DNA of 37,614 bases from a virus: positions 1 to 37,614 of IMG/VR virus record IMGVR_UViG_3300034103_000711; one strand, 5' to 3'. The notes under the pieces are model-generated. The model made no database searches. It had not been told where the DNA came from and saw only the letters and a program-made list of their open reading frames with translations. Positions 17,565 to 24,717 of this stretch are shown piece by piece. How positions within the stretch are numbered: the stretch's first letter is position 1; the number at the start of each line of letters is the position of its first letter. Made by a program: the position numbers and the translations under genes.

Positions 17565-18995
17565 ATGGCAACAACAAACGGGAATAGAAAATTATTAGAT
17601 TTAAAAAGATGGGAGCAATTAACACCAGCACCAGTAGCAACAGTAGCAGGTTCATTTATTGCTTCATCAAGACACTTTAGACAGCAACAGTTGTATGTTC
17701 AATCCCTAACGGTTGCATATCTTTACAGTCCTTTAGAGGATGGGTGGATTCAACTTCCATCTCCATCACTTGCGGGTACATTAGCAGCAGGTGCATCAGG
17801 TGTAGCAAGTTCATTTGGAGCAGGGACAGCAGTAGCTTCATCATTAACTGCAACGGGTGGAACGACATCTACTATTATAACCAATCAGACTTTGGCTCGT
17901 TCTTTAGCAGGTTATTCTGTTCATATCTTATCAGGACCAAACGCAGGTGTAACGCTTCCAATAGTTAGTAATACAGTAGGAGCAAACGCAACTATCACAG
18001 TAGCAACACAAGCATCAGCATTTACATCGTCAACAGTTTACAGACTTTGTACGCCTGTTTGGTATGTTGTAGGTTCGGGAACAATCGCATCGGGTTCATT
18101 TAAAAAATATGACTTTGCTACAAACACTTGGGTAACTCTTCAACATACAGGATTACCAGCTTCACTTGCATCAGACGGAAAATTGATAAGCACACCAAGT
18201 TGGTTAAATACCGATTATAAAGCGTTTGCAACAGGAACAGCAACGGCAGGAGGCGCGTCAACCCTTACTAATATCGGTAAAGCGTGGGCAACAAATCAAT
18301 GGGCAAATAGTCAAGTTAGAATTGTATCGGGGACTGGCGCAGGACAAATTAGAACTATTGCATCAAACACAGCAACGGTTCTAACAACAAGTGTAGCTTG
18401 GACTACTCAGCCCGATGTAACGTCTGTTTATTCTATCGAGGGTAATGATGATTTTCTTTATTATATGGGTAACAACGCAGTTACAATGTATCGCTATTCA
18501 ATTTCAGCTAATACTTGGAGTACATTAGCACCAACGTCGGCAAGAGCAGGCGCACCTATCGCTGGTATGTCAGCTCATTGGGTATATGGTGTTACAAATA
18601 GTGCGTGGACTGCCGAAAATGCAATCATTAACGGACAAAGGATTTACTCATTTAGAGGGAATGGTGCGGTGCTTGATTACTACGATATTGCTTTGAACAC
18701 TTGGGTGTCGGGGGTGCTTTATTCTCCCGCAGTTGAGGCATTTGGTACAGGAAGTAAGTACACTTACATAGGTGATAAATTATACATACAAATCAACAAC
18801 AATAATCGTTGGTTTGAGTACGATATTGCTGGTCAAAATATGATGGGTTGGACAACAATGCCAGTCGTGCAAGGTGCTGGTGTAGTAGGTGATACCGCTT
18901 TTGATGCATGCTACTACGATGGAGCAACAGAAATACACTATGTGTATATGCTAATCAACTCATCTACACTTATGTACCGACAAATGGTAATCTAA
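17565..18995 (+). CDS. Kelch-like receptor-binding/tail appendage protein
   Basis: A 476-residue protein. Repeated beta-propeller-type blades with an NTW(V/S) turn are visible: YDFATNTWVTLQHTGLP, YSISANTWSTLAPTSARAG, YDIALNTWVSGVLYSPA and YDIAGQNMMGWTTMP. Between the early blades two ~65-residue modules have the same order (insert about 95-165 and about 220-280: SGPNAGVTLPI / SGTGAGQIRTI). This suggests a propeller with duplicated inserted domains for host recognition. It is the last appendage gene before the lysis group. Confidence 0.7.
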   Translation: MATTNGNRKLLDLKRWEQLTPAPVATVAGSFIASSRHFRQQQLYVQSLTVAYLYSPLEDGWIQLPSPSLAGTLAAGASGVASSFGAGTAVASSLTATGGTTSTIITNQTLARSLAGYSVHILSGPNAGVTLPIVSNTVGANATITVATQASAFTSSTVYRLCTPVWYVVGSGTIASGSFKKYDFATNTWVTLQHTGLPASLASDGKLISTPSWLNTDYKAFATGTATAGGASTLTNIGKAWATNQWANSQVRIVSGTGAGQIRTIASNTATVLTTSVAWTTQPDVTSVYSIEGNDDFLYYMGNNAVTMYRYSISANTWSTLAPTSARAGAPIAGMSAHWVYGVTNSAWTAENAIINGQRIYSFRGNGAVLDYYDIALNTWVSGVLYSPAVEAFGTGSKYTYIGDKLYIQINNNNRWFEYDIAGQNMMGWTTMPVVQGAGVVGDTAFDACYYDGATEIHYVYMLINSSTLMYRQMVI

Positions 18996-19012
18996 CTTTA
19001 ATACTTAAAAAA

Positions 19013-19171
19013 ATGATACAGAAATTAATTAAGCAATGCGAAACAAGGTTAAACTACCTTAAAAGTTATCGAAATTCTAATATTGAGTTGGGGAACGATG
19101 AAATAGTAAACAAGGTAGATACTGAAATATTGGAAATAGAAGAAACTATTGAAAAATTGAAAACTATTTAA
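19013..19171 (+). CDS. Small coiled-coil hypothetical protein
   Basis: A 52-residue, helical, charged protein starting MIQKLIKQCETRLNYLKSYR. The frame is open from 18908, but the start at 19013 follows an A-rich leader, avoids a long overlap, and yields a compact coiled coil ending ETIEKLKTI. It sits 1 base before the membrane protein gene. Function is unknown. Confidence 0.65.
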   Translation: MIQKLIKQCETRLNYLKSYRNSNIELGNDEIVNKVDTEILEIEETIEKLKTI

Positions 19172-19172
19172 T

Positions 19173-19532
19173 ATGAAAACAATCTACCATCAATTTAGAA
19201 ACGTAATGCACGTAGTGGGGTTTTTAACACTTGCATACAAAGGTTTAGGATTACTTGACTTGGACTTATGGACTTGGCAAAAGATAGTCTTAGGATTTGT
19301 ACTAAGTGCGATTGGCTTCGGATTAGGTCACGGTTACGAGGGATTGCGTAATATATTTTTTGGTGACAAAGTAAGCAATTCAGACGGTAATTTATCTTGG
19401 ATTGGATTTACTGCTGGGACTTTCTTAATTTTATTTATTCCAAACATAATTTTTATAAATACTCATTTATTCTATTTCTGTTTGAGTTTGTTTGTTTTGG
19501 ATAATGTTTACGCTTTTAAAAATAAAAAATAA
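19173..19532 (+). CDS. Holin-like membrane protein
   Basis: A 119-residue protein with three or four hydrophobic segments: about 8-27, 36-52 (IVLGFVLSAIGFGLGHGY), 75-93 (GFTAGTFLILFIPNIIFI) and 95-112. Its position just before the coiled-coil membrane protein and the amidase suits a holin, but no family signature is seen. Stop and start overlap by one base with the next gene. Confidence 0.55.
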   Translation: MKTIYHQFRNVMHVVGFLTLAYKGLGLLDLDLWTWQKIVLGFVLSAIGFGLGHGYEGLRNIFFGDKVSNSDGNLSWIGFTAGTFLILFIPNIIFINTHLFYFCLSLFVLDNVYAFKNKK

Positions 19533-20041
19533 TGGGTTGGTTGTTAGAAAATTGGGTTGCGCTTGTAAGTACTTTATCTATTCCAATAGCTTGGATATTT
19601 GGTGGAAAACAAGCTAAGAAAGTAGAATTGAAAAAAGGAGAAATTGAAGTACAAAAAGACCAAATTGATTTAGCAAAAAATACTCGTGAATTTCTTTTAT
19701 TAAAAGAAGCTGATTTTAAAACCGAAAGAGAAGAATATAGAAAAGAATTAGAAACTATTAAAAATGAAGTAAAGTCTGAAAGGCAGTATTATCGGGAAAA
19801 AGTAAACGGATTAAGAAACTCCATTGATAATCTTCAAAACAAGTTTGACCAAATTTCTGTAAATTATGCTTTAGAAGTAGAGAGGTCAGACTCTTGGATG
19901 AAAAAATATTTTGAAATTGAAAAAGAAAATCAACAACTAAAAGAGCAAATTTCAAAAGTTGAAAAAAGATGTAAAGATTTAGAAGTACATATTAAAAAAT
20001 TAGAAAAAGAATTGATTGAATATAAAAACTTGAATAAATGA
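19532..20041 (+). CDS. Single-span membrane protein with coiled coil
   Basis: A 169-residue protein. Residues 5-24 (LENWVALVSTLSIPIAWIFG) are one membrane segment; the remainder is a long Lys/Glu-rich coiled coil. It may belong to the lysis group or be a holin partner; no known family is recognised. It overlaps the amidase start by 4 bases. Confidence 0.6.
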   Translation: MGWLLENWVALVSTLSIPIAWIFGGKQAKKVELKKGEIEVQKDQIDLAKNTREFLLLKEADFKTEREEYRKELETIKNEVKSERQYYREKVNGLRNSIDNLQNKFDQISVNYALEVERSDSWMKKYFEIEKENQQLKEQISKVEKRCKDLEVHIKKLEKELIEYKNLNK

Positions 20042-20448
20042 GAAAAATAGATTACATAGTTATTCACTGCACGGCTACTCAGCCAAACGCAACGAAACAA
20101 TCAATATTAAATCATTGGAAAAATACGCTTAAATGGAAAACAGTAGGGTATCATAGATTAATAGATGCAAATGGTGTTATTCACGAATTAGAGAAATACG
20201 AAAACCCTACAAACGGAGTAAAAGGTTTTAATGCTAATAGCATTCATTTCAGTTATATTGGTGGTGTAGATGCTTTGGGAAAAACAAAAGACACAAGAAC
20301 TATCAAACAAAAAGAAAGTCTTGAACAGCTAATAAAACAAGCTAAACAACAATTTCCAAATGCTATTGTTCAAGGTCATAAAGATTTTAAAGGTGTTGTA
20401 AAAGCTTGTCCTTCATTTGATGCTAAATTTGAATATAAAAATTTATAA
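20038..20448 (+). CDS. N-acetylmuramoyl-L-alanine amidase (endolysin)
   Basis: A 136-residue amidase_2/PGRP-type enzyme that cuts the bond between muramic acid and the peptide in peptidoglycan. It starts MRKIDYIVIHCTAT; likely zinc ligands are His10 in VIHCTAT, His114 in QGHKDF and Cys124 in KACPSFD. YHRLIDANGVIHE is the conserved core. There is no signal peptide, so it relies on a holin. It fits the T7 lysozyme-like size. Confidence 0.92.
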   Translation: MRKIDYIVIHCTATQPNATKQSILNHWKNTLKWKTVGYHRLIDANGVIHELEKYENPTNGVKGFNANSIHFSYIGGVDALGKTKDTRTIKQKESLEQLIKQAKQQFPNAIVQGHKDFKGVVKACPSFDAKFEYKNL

Positions 20449-20453
20449 AATCC

Positions 20454-20475
20454 TTTCCCTTATCAATGAGGGAAA
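20454..20475 (+). other. Perfect 7-bp hairpin before spanin gene
   Basis: TTTCCCT and AGGGAAA pair around an 8-base loop. No T run follows, so it looks like an RNA structure or stability element between amidase and spanin rather than a terminator. Confidence 0.45.
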
Positions 20476-20519
20476 CAAATGTTAAAAAATTTAAAACCAA
20501 CACATTAAAGTACTTAAAA

Positions 20520-21014
20520 ATGACAACAACACCAAACAGAAACGATAACATCATTATTATATTTATTATAGCAATAATTATAGTAGTTTGTTTAACTTCT
20601 TGCTCCAGCCGAAAAGTAAACAAATCAGAAACTAAAATAGAAACAGTTTCAGAAACTACCAAAGTAGATACTTCCAAGACTGTTACAAAAGTTGATATGA
20701 ATACTAAAATAGTTGACAGTTCAACAAGTAATGAAATCGAGTACATTCCAATCGATAACACTTTACCTTTTATAGTAAATGGTCAAACGTTCAAAAACGT
20801 TAAAATAAAGCACTCAAAAAAGAAAAACAATATAATTGTTGACAAAACTAATAAAGTGTCGCAAATCGAACAGAAATACGTTAAACAAGGCACTAAAGAT
20901 AAAACTTCTAAAACAGTTGAGGTGAAAGTAACGGAAAAGCAATCTTTCAATTTTTTGTGGTTGCTATTGCTTTTAATTCCAGCTTACTTTTACTTTAGAA
21001 AATACTTTGTTTAA
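20520..21014 (+). CDS. One-piece spanin (u-spanin)-like lipoprotein
   Basis: A 164-residue protein with a hydrophobic N-terminal segment (10-26) and a lipobox ending LTSC (Cys28), a Lys/Thr/Val-rich periplasmic part, and a C-terminal membrane span (FLWLLLLLIPAYFYF). An outer-membrane lipid anchor plus an inner-membrane anchor in one chain is the layout of unimolecular spanins such as T1 gp11, which fuse the two membranes after lysis. An upstream ATG (20466) gives 18 extra basic residues; 20520 gives a better signal peptide. It lies directly after the amidase. Confidence 0.75.
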   Translation: MTTTPNRNDNIIIIFIIAIIIVVCLTSCSSRKVNKSETKIETVSETTKVDTSKTVTKVDMNTKIVDSSTSNEIEYIPIDNTLPFIVNGQTFKNVKIKHSKKKNNIIVDKTNKVSQIEQKYVKQGTKDKTSKTVEVKVTEKQSFNFLWLLLLLIPAYFYFRKYFV

Positions 21015-21207
21015 AACTATCTTTCAAATCTTGGATTGTATATTTTTTTCTTTTGTCTTGGATTAAAATATTTTCCTTTGCCAACTTTTCATTAACAGCA
21101 TCTCTTATAAACTTACTTACATTTACCTTATTTTTTCTAAGCTGATTTAACTGTTGTTTCTGAAAATCATCAGTTGTAAATGTTTGTATTTTGTCATATA
21201 ATTTCAT
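20995..21207 (-). CDS. Small ribbon-helix-helix-like protein (left flank of cassette array)
   Basis: A 70-residue protein: MKLYDKIQTFTTDDFQKQQL, then KVNVSKFIRDAVNEKLAKE. The NVSKFIRDAVNEKL helix is what one expects of Arc/CopG-type ribbon-helix-helix DNA-binding proteins. It lies just left of the last cassette and is the final gene of the leftward block, ending 20 bases inside the spanin gene. A second RHH-like gene (28876-29016) borders the other side of the array. It may be a repressor; targets are unknown. Confidence 0.65.
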   Translation of the reverse strand: MKLYDKIQTFTTDDFQKQQLNQLRKNKVNVSKFIRDAVNEKLAKENILIQDKRKKYTIQDLKDSFKQSIF

Positions 21208-21250
21208 AGTTCACAAAGGAAAATATTATTTTTTATGCGTATATTACGTA

Positions 21251-21259
21251 GTTAGTGGC
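21251..21259 (-). other. Truncated attC core at the left end of the array
   Basis: GTTAGTGGC matches, inverted, the GCCACTAAC at 21511, so the C18 cassette is bounded on both sides. The arms and loop expected to its left are missing. The C18 stop codon TAA lies inside this core. Confidence 0.75.
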
Positions 21260-21563
21260 TATTTTTGGAAAACTTAATAGTATCGCCAATTTTTAAACCT
21301 AAATCACCGCCTATTCTACAAGAAAAACTTTTGTTTGTAGAATCAACTACGACTATATTAATCTTTGCGTAACTCATTGAGCCAGCTATTTCGCTTATAC
21401 CAATAACAACAGTTTCTCCTTTGCATTGGTTAAACATAGCTGAAAATGTTTTGTATTCCCCGCTATCATAAGTTAAATTTTCTTTTGTATCGCACCCGAC
21501 AAATAAAACAGCCACTAACATCAGCTTGGCAAGATTGCGGGTTAATTTTGTGTTTGAAATCAT
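21252..21563 (-). CDS. Cassette C18: small lipoprotein
   Basis: A 103-residue protein with a type II signal peptide: MISNTKLTRNLAKLMLVAVL then VGC (lipobox Cys24). The mature part is small and beta-rich (TVVIGISEIAGSMSYAKINI, SCRIGGDLGLKIGDTIKF). No family is recognised. The start codon lies inside the attC of the neighbouring cassette, and the junction GTTA falls between Met15 and Leu16, at the start of the hydrophobic core, so the signal peptide is composed across the recombination point. The stop codon TAA is part of the truncated end core. Confidence 0.8.
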   Translation of the reverse strand: MISNTKLTRNLAKLMLVAVLFVGCDTKENLTYDSGEYKTFSAMFNQCKGETVVIGISEIAGSMSYAKINIVVVDSTNKSFSCRIGGDLGLKIGDTIKFSKNSH

Positions 21564-21649
21564 TCTTTTTAAATTTAAAGTTAATTTTGTGTTTGCGTGT
21601 TCAGTCTTAAATCGTCCGCAACCTCGCCAAGCTGACGGACGTTATAACC
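21511..21649 (-). other. attC site of cassette C17
   Basis: Arms CAGCTTGGCAAGATTGCGGG (left) and CCGCAACCTCGCCAAGCTG (right) pair with two mismatches. Cores are GCCACTAAC and GTTATAACC. The loop holds the C18 start codon and two copies of GTTAATTTTGTGTTTG. Confidence 0.88.
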
Positions 21650-21653
21650 AATG

Positions 21654-21869
21654 CTATGCGACACATACATCAACAACAATTGCGGTTTTAGTATGGTAAA
21701 CAACAAATCTATATTCAGTTTGTGTTCCTTTCTTAATCCACAAAGCACAGTTATAAATACCTTCTTTTCGGTCTTTCATTAAAGTTTCTTCGTACTCGAT
21801 AGCTTTTGAAACGGCTTCTGTTCTTAAAAAACCGCAATGTTTGTCTGTTTTGATAATTATTTTTTTCAT
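21654..21869 (-). CDS. Cassette C17: hypothetical protein
   Basis: A 71-residue protein starting MKKIIIKTDKHCGFLRTEAV, with a helical middle and C-terminal beta strands (YRFVVYHTKTAIVVDVCV). No family is recognised. It has its own start 32 bases inside the cassette, after an AT-rich leader. The cassette is bounded by GTTATAACC and its inverse GGTTATAAC. Confidence 0.75.
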   Translation of the reverse strand: MKKIIIKTDKHCGFLRTEAVSKAIEYEETLMKDRKEGIYNCALWIKKGTQTEYRFVVYHTKTAIVVDVCVA

Positions 21870-21900
21870 CTTAATTTATTTAGTTTGTAAAAAAGCACTG

Positions 21901-21987
21901 GTTATAACAGCACATAAGCAAAAGCCCAAATCCCTCGCTAAAGCCAACGCTATTTGTGCCTTCGCTTATCTGCAAAACGTTATCACT
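21901..21987 (-). other. attC site of cassette C16 (short form)
   Basis: Cores GGTTATAAC and GTTATCAC enclose arms CACATAAGC and GCTTATCTG. There is no long AT-rich loop. It is nearly identical to the site at 22747-22835 over about 80 bases. Confidence 0.88.
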
Positions 21988-22228
21988 CAGCTTGGGCAAC
22001 TAACTTAAAATCGAGTAAAATACATTGTTTTAGCATTTCAAAATATTTTCCATTAATACGGTCATCCCCCAATATGTATCTAACATTTTCTGCTCTTTTC
22101 ACCAGTTCATCAATCGTTGTTTCACTGTGATATAAAAAAGGAATAGCAGTTTCATAAATACCTTCGTTCAATCTATTTACGTCAACATATCTACTTGCGT
22201 AGGTTAGAATTTTAAAATTTGTTTGCAT
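21983..22228 (-). CDS. Cassette C16: hypothetical protein
   Basis: An 81-residue, largely helical protein starting MQTNFKILTYASRYVDVNRL. It has ETTIDELVKRAENVRYILGDD in the middle and LKQCILLDFKL near the end. No family is recognised. It starts 22 bases inside its cassette, and the TGA stop abuts the attC core (GTGATAAC). Confidence 0.75.
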   Translation of the reverse strand: MQTNFKILTYASRYVDVNRLNEGIYETAIPFLYHSETTIDELVKRAENVRYILGDDRINGKYFEMLKQCILLDFKLVAQAE

Positions 22229-22249
22229 TGTTTTCAGAATTAAGCCGAA

Positions 22250-22385
22250 GTGATAACAGCAGGTAATCGCTATTGTGGCTTCGGGGTTGATTTATAATTT
22301 ATTTTGTACTTTTGTGTTTATTGCTTAACCGAAAGTTATGGAGTACTAAACCACAACAGCCGTTTACCTGCAAAACGTTATCGGC
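22250..22385 (-). other. attC site of cassette C15 (long form)
   Basis: Arms GCAGGTAATCGCTATTGTGG and CCACAACAGCCGTTTACCTG pair with bulges; cores are GTGATAAC and GTTATCGGC. Its left 60 bases match 28801-28860 at 52 of 60 positions. Confidence 0.88.
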
Positions 22386-22389
22386 AACC

Positions 22390-22701
22390 TTATCGAACGA
22401 CATCTCCGTATGCCTTTTTGATAGCATTATTAAGTTCATTTTCCATAAGAATATATCCGTGCTTACCTTCTGCAATAAGTTGAGCGTTTAACTTGTGTAT
22501 ATCTCTTAAAGCGTTTTCACAAGCAATAAGTAATTCAGGTGCAGCGGCTATTAAATCAGCATCCGACCTTTCGTAAACGTGGTCTGTTACACATTCGCCA
22601 TCGTCTGACCAATGTATTTCAAAACCTTTTACGCCATTAGTTTCTCGGTTATCTACTTTCCAACCGATTGTACCATCTTTAAATTTCCCTTTTGTAATCA
22701 T
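22390..22701 (-). CDS. Cassette C15: phage-type protein with DLIAAAPELL motif
   Basis: A 103-residue protein. It opens MITKGKFKDGTIGWKVDN, then NGVKGFEIHWSDDGECVTDH. Near residue 48 comes DADLIAAAPELLIACENAL, a helix typical of many small Bacteroidota and other phage proteins. Its biochemical role is unknown. It has its own start 46 bases into the cassette, behind a leader with TTAACAATTAAA. Confidence 0.82.
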   Translation of the reverse strand: MITKGKFKDGTIGWKVDNRETNGVKGFEIHWSDDGECVTDHVYERSDADLIAAAPELLIACENALRDIHKLNAQLIAEGKHGYILMENELNNAIKKAYGDVVR

Positions 22702-22746
22702 TTTTTTATTTGTTTAATTGTTAATAATTCGTTTGAAAGAAGGGCA

Positions 22747-22835
22747 GCCGATAACAGCACATAAGCAAAAGCCCAAATTCCCTCGCACAAGCCAACGCTA
22801 TTTGCGCCTTCGCTTATCTGCAAAACGTTAGTGGC
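22747..22835 (-). other. attC site of cassette C14 (short form)
   Basis: Cores GCCGATAAC and GTTAGTGGC with the same CACATAAGC/GCTTATCTG arms and nearly the same loop as 21901-21987. Confidence 0.88.
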
Positions 22836-23046
22836 AATCTTTAACAGCACCTTGCTCTAAATCTTTTAAAAAAGAAGCTGTAACTGTAACTTCTTTTTCT
22901 TTCCACTCGTTATCGTAATCTAAAAATAAACATTTTACCCTTTTACCATATTTAGCAGCTACTTCTTGTATAGTAAGACTGCCACTAACATCGGTTTTAT
23001 TCAATGCCTTTGCTTGGTTATTATCGGGAGTGTTTTCGCTATTCAT
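22828..23046 (-). CDS. Cassette C14: hypothetical protein starting in attC
   Basis: A 72-residue protein: leader MNSENTPDNNQAKALNKTD, then VSGSLTIQEVAAKYGKRVKC, which looks like a small DNA- or RNA-binding-type helix, then KEKEVTVTASFLKDLEQGAV. No family is assigned. The first 19 codons lie in the attC of the upstream cassette C13; the junction is at Val20 (GTT AGT GGC). The TAA stop is part of its own core (CACTAAC). Confidence 0.75.
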   Translation of the reverse strand: MNSENTPDNNQAKALNKTDVSGSLTIQEVAAKYGKRVKCLFLDYDNEWKEKEVTVTASFLKDLEQGAVKDCH

Positions 23047-23119
23047 AAGTTTTGTGTTTATTTGTTAATTTCAGTTTTGAATTACGGCACTGAAATAAAG
23101 CCGACGGACGTTATGTGAG
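22981..23119 (-). other. attC site of cassette C13 (long form)
   Basis: Arms TCGGTTTTATTCAATGCC and GGCACTGAAATAAAGCCGA pair; cores GCCACTAAC and GTTATGTGAG. The loop encodes the start of the C14 protein. Confidence 0.88.
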
Positions 23120-23122
23120 ATG

Positions 23123-23353
23123 CTAAGAAACGCCTGTATATTGAGATTTTAATTCATAATAAAACTTGCCCTTGTCAATATCTTGACCATTTGACTTTAA
23201 AGACAATTCTCTGATATGTTCATTCGCAAACCAAATTTGAGTTAATGGATATTGCTTTTTATTGTTTGCAATCTCATTCCAAAGATTGATTAAGCCTTGC
23301 AAATCTTTTGTTGCATCAGCTTCTTTTAGTATTTCTGTTATTGTTCTTGACAT
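23123..23353 (-). CDS. Cassette C13: phage-type hypothetical protein
   Basis: A 76-residue helical protein starting MSRTITEILKEADATKDLQG, then LINLWNEIANNKKQYPLTQIW and FANEHIRELSLKSNGQD. Such small proteins recur in Bacteroidota phages, but no function is known. It starts 33 bases inside its own cassette. The boundary tags GTTATGTGAGATGCT and AGCACCTCACATAAC are inverted with one difference. Confidence 0.78.
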   Translation of the reverse strand: MSRTITEILKEADATKDLQGLINLWNEIANNKKQYPLTQIWFANEHIRELSLKSNGQDIDKGKFYYELKSQYTGVS

Positions 23354-23385
23354 ATTATTGTTTTTAAATTGTTTGAAAAAAGCAC

Positions 23386-23520
23386 CTCACATAACAGCAT
23401 ATTTATGAAATGGCGGGTTTAGTGCTAAATTGATACTTCTTGCATCAAATAAAGTTTTGTACTAATTGAAAAAATCGTTTTCAAAATCCGCCACTTCATA
23501 AATATGCAAAACGTTAGCGG
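23386..23520 (-). other. attC site of cassette C12 (long form)
   Basis: Arms GCATATTTATGAAATGGCGG and CCGCCACTTCATAAATATGC pair almost throughout; cores CTCACATAAC and GTTAGCGG. Confidence 0.88.
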
Positions 23521-23802
23521 TCATTGCAGACCAACCAACAAATTAGCAATCATTGTTTCACGGACAATTCCATCAGATTCAGAAATTATCATTTGTTGCC
23601 TCCGTTCAATTTCAGCAATCAATGTATCTCTTGACCATTTTGCCCCAACCTGCAACGGCTCAAACCATCTACTATCTTCTACGTCATGATACTTTTCAAA
23701 GGCATATTCCTCAATATCCTTATCGGAAAGCAACGAACCGCTAACAGCACCTACCAAAAAGGCGGGGTTCTGTGTTTCATTGATATTTTCGTTTTCTAAC
23801 AT
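23521..23802 (-). CDS. Cassette C12: hypothetical protein starting in attC
   Basis: A 93-residue protein: MLENENINETQNPAFLVGA leader, then VSGSLLSDKDIEEYAFEKYH, then KWSRDTLIAEIERRQQMIIS, a helix-rich body. The SDKDIEEYAFEKY pattern is common in small phage proteins. The recombination junction is in Val20 (GCT GTT AGC). TGA follows LLVGLQ, just before its own attC. Confidence 0.78.
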   Translation of the reverse strand: MLENENINETQNPAFLVGAVSGSLLSDKDIEEYAFEKYHDVEDSRWFEPLQVGAKWSRDTLIAEIERRQQMIISESDGIVRETMIANLLVGLQ

Positions 23803-23873
23803 AATTTTATTTTTAAATTGATAATTTCGTTTTCTAAATCCCGCCCTTCTGGTAGCTGAAAAACGTTAGTGGC
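23737..23873 (-). other. attC site of cassette C11 (long form)
   Basis: Arms GCACCTACCAAAAAGGCGGG and CCCGCCCTTCTGGTAGCTG pair; cores ACCGCTAAC and GTTAGTGGC. The C12 start codon lies in the loop. Confidence 0.88.
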
Positions 23874-24262
23874 TATGTTGACAAACTCTCGGTTAAAGAG
23901 CCATCAATATCTAATCGACCACTATTCCAATAGTTGCCTAAACCAAACCACCATCCGTTTTTTGTTCTTGCAAATACTCCTTTTGGCTCATTTTTAAATT
24001 CAGTGCTTGTGAATTTAATAAAATAATCAGTTTTTTCAAATAACCAATCGCTTGGCAATCCTTCTTCTTCCCATAATTTTAACAATTCATTATTAGCTTT
24101 TTCAAATGGTATAATCTCGTCAATTGTAACTTGATACATTCTACTTTCTCTAATTTTTCCATCGTCAAAGCAATTATAAGTTTTTCCAATTTCGGGTAAT
24201 CCTGAAACACAGCCACTAACATCGGCTTGGCAAGATTGGGGGTTTTGTTCTAAATTGTTCAT
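23873..24262 (-). CDS. Cassette C11: hypothetical protein starting in attC
   Basis: A 129-residue protein. After the leader MNNLEQNPQSCQAD the body begins VSGCVSGLPEIGKTYNCFDD, followed by RMYQVTIDEIIPF, a helical LLKLWEEEGLPSDWLF and aromatic GWWFGLGNYWNSGRLDIDG near the end. IGKTYNCFDDGKI... proteins are found in Bacteroidota phages and genomes; function is unknown. The junction is in Val15 (GAT GTT AGT). Confidence 0.8.
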   Translation of the reverse strand: MNNLEQNPQSCQADVSGCVSGLPEIGKTYNCFDDGKIRESRMYQVTIDEIIPFEKANNELLKLWEEEGLPSDWLFEKTDYFIKFTSTEFKNEPKGVFARTKNGWWFGLGNYWNSGRLDIDGSLTESLST

Positions 24263-24347
24263 TTATTCTATTTATTAAAGTTTGTAATTAATTTGAGCGA
24301 TTGTGCTTTTAAGTCCCCAACCTCGCCAAGCCGAGAACCGTTGTGCG
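24212..24347 (-). other. attC site of cassette C10 (long form)
   Basis: Arms ATCGGCTTGGCAAGATTGGG and CCCCAACCTCGCCAAGCCGA pair; cores GCCACTAAC and GTTGTGCG. The core is GTTG rather than GTTA, shared with the C6 site. Confidence 0.88.
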
Positions 24348-24352
24348 AGATG

Positions 24353-24679
24353 CTAGTATAAGTCTTCAGAAAATAATCTATTACCTCTGATTTGTGAAAT
24401 ATCTTTAACTTGATTTTCACGTAAAGCAATAATTAATGCTTCTTCACGAGTAACAAAATTATTTTTATTGGTTAAAAATCCTTGAATGCTTTCACCACTT
24501 TCTATTTCCCCATCATTCCAACCAGTAATTGAACATTTAGTGTAAATACATTGTGCATGTCGATAGCCGCAAAAAACCAATCCTCTATCGCAATTAGCTG
24601 GTAAAACATTGTAAGGAAATACTTTTTGCAGAATTATATTAGGATACCAAACTGCTGAACATATTATTTTTTCATTCAT
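24353..24679 (-). CDS. Cassette C10: phage-type protein with SEDLY end
   Basis: A 108-residue Cys-rich protein starting MNEKIICSAVWYPN, with GLVFCGYRHAQCIYTKCSI, then GFLTNKNNFVTREEALIIAL and RLFSEDLY at the end. FLT..N.FV.REEA..IA..RLFSEDLY is a widespread phage protein family of unknown function, here carried as a cassette. It has its own start 39 bases into the cassette after a TTAACAATTAAA leader. Confidence 0.85.
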   Translation of the reverse strand: MNEKIICSAVWYPNIILQKVFPYNVLPANCDRGLVFCGYRHAQCIYTKCSITGWNDGEIESGESIQGFLTNKNNFVTREEALIIALRENQVKDISQIRGNRLFSEDLY

Positions 24680-24717
24680 AATATAAAAATTTAATTGTTA
24701 ATATTTAAAAGCACCAT

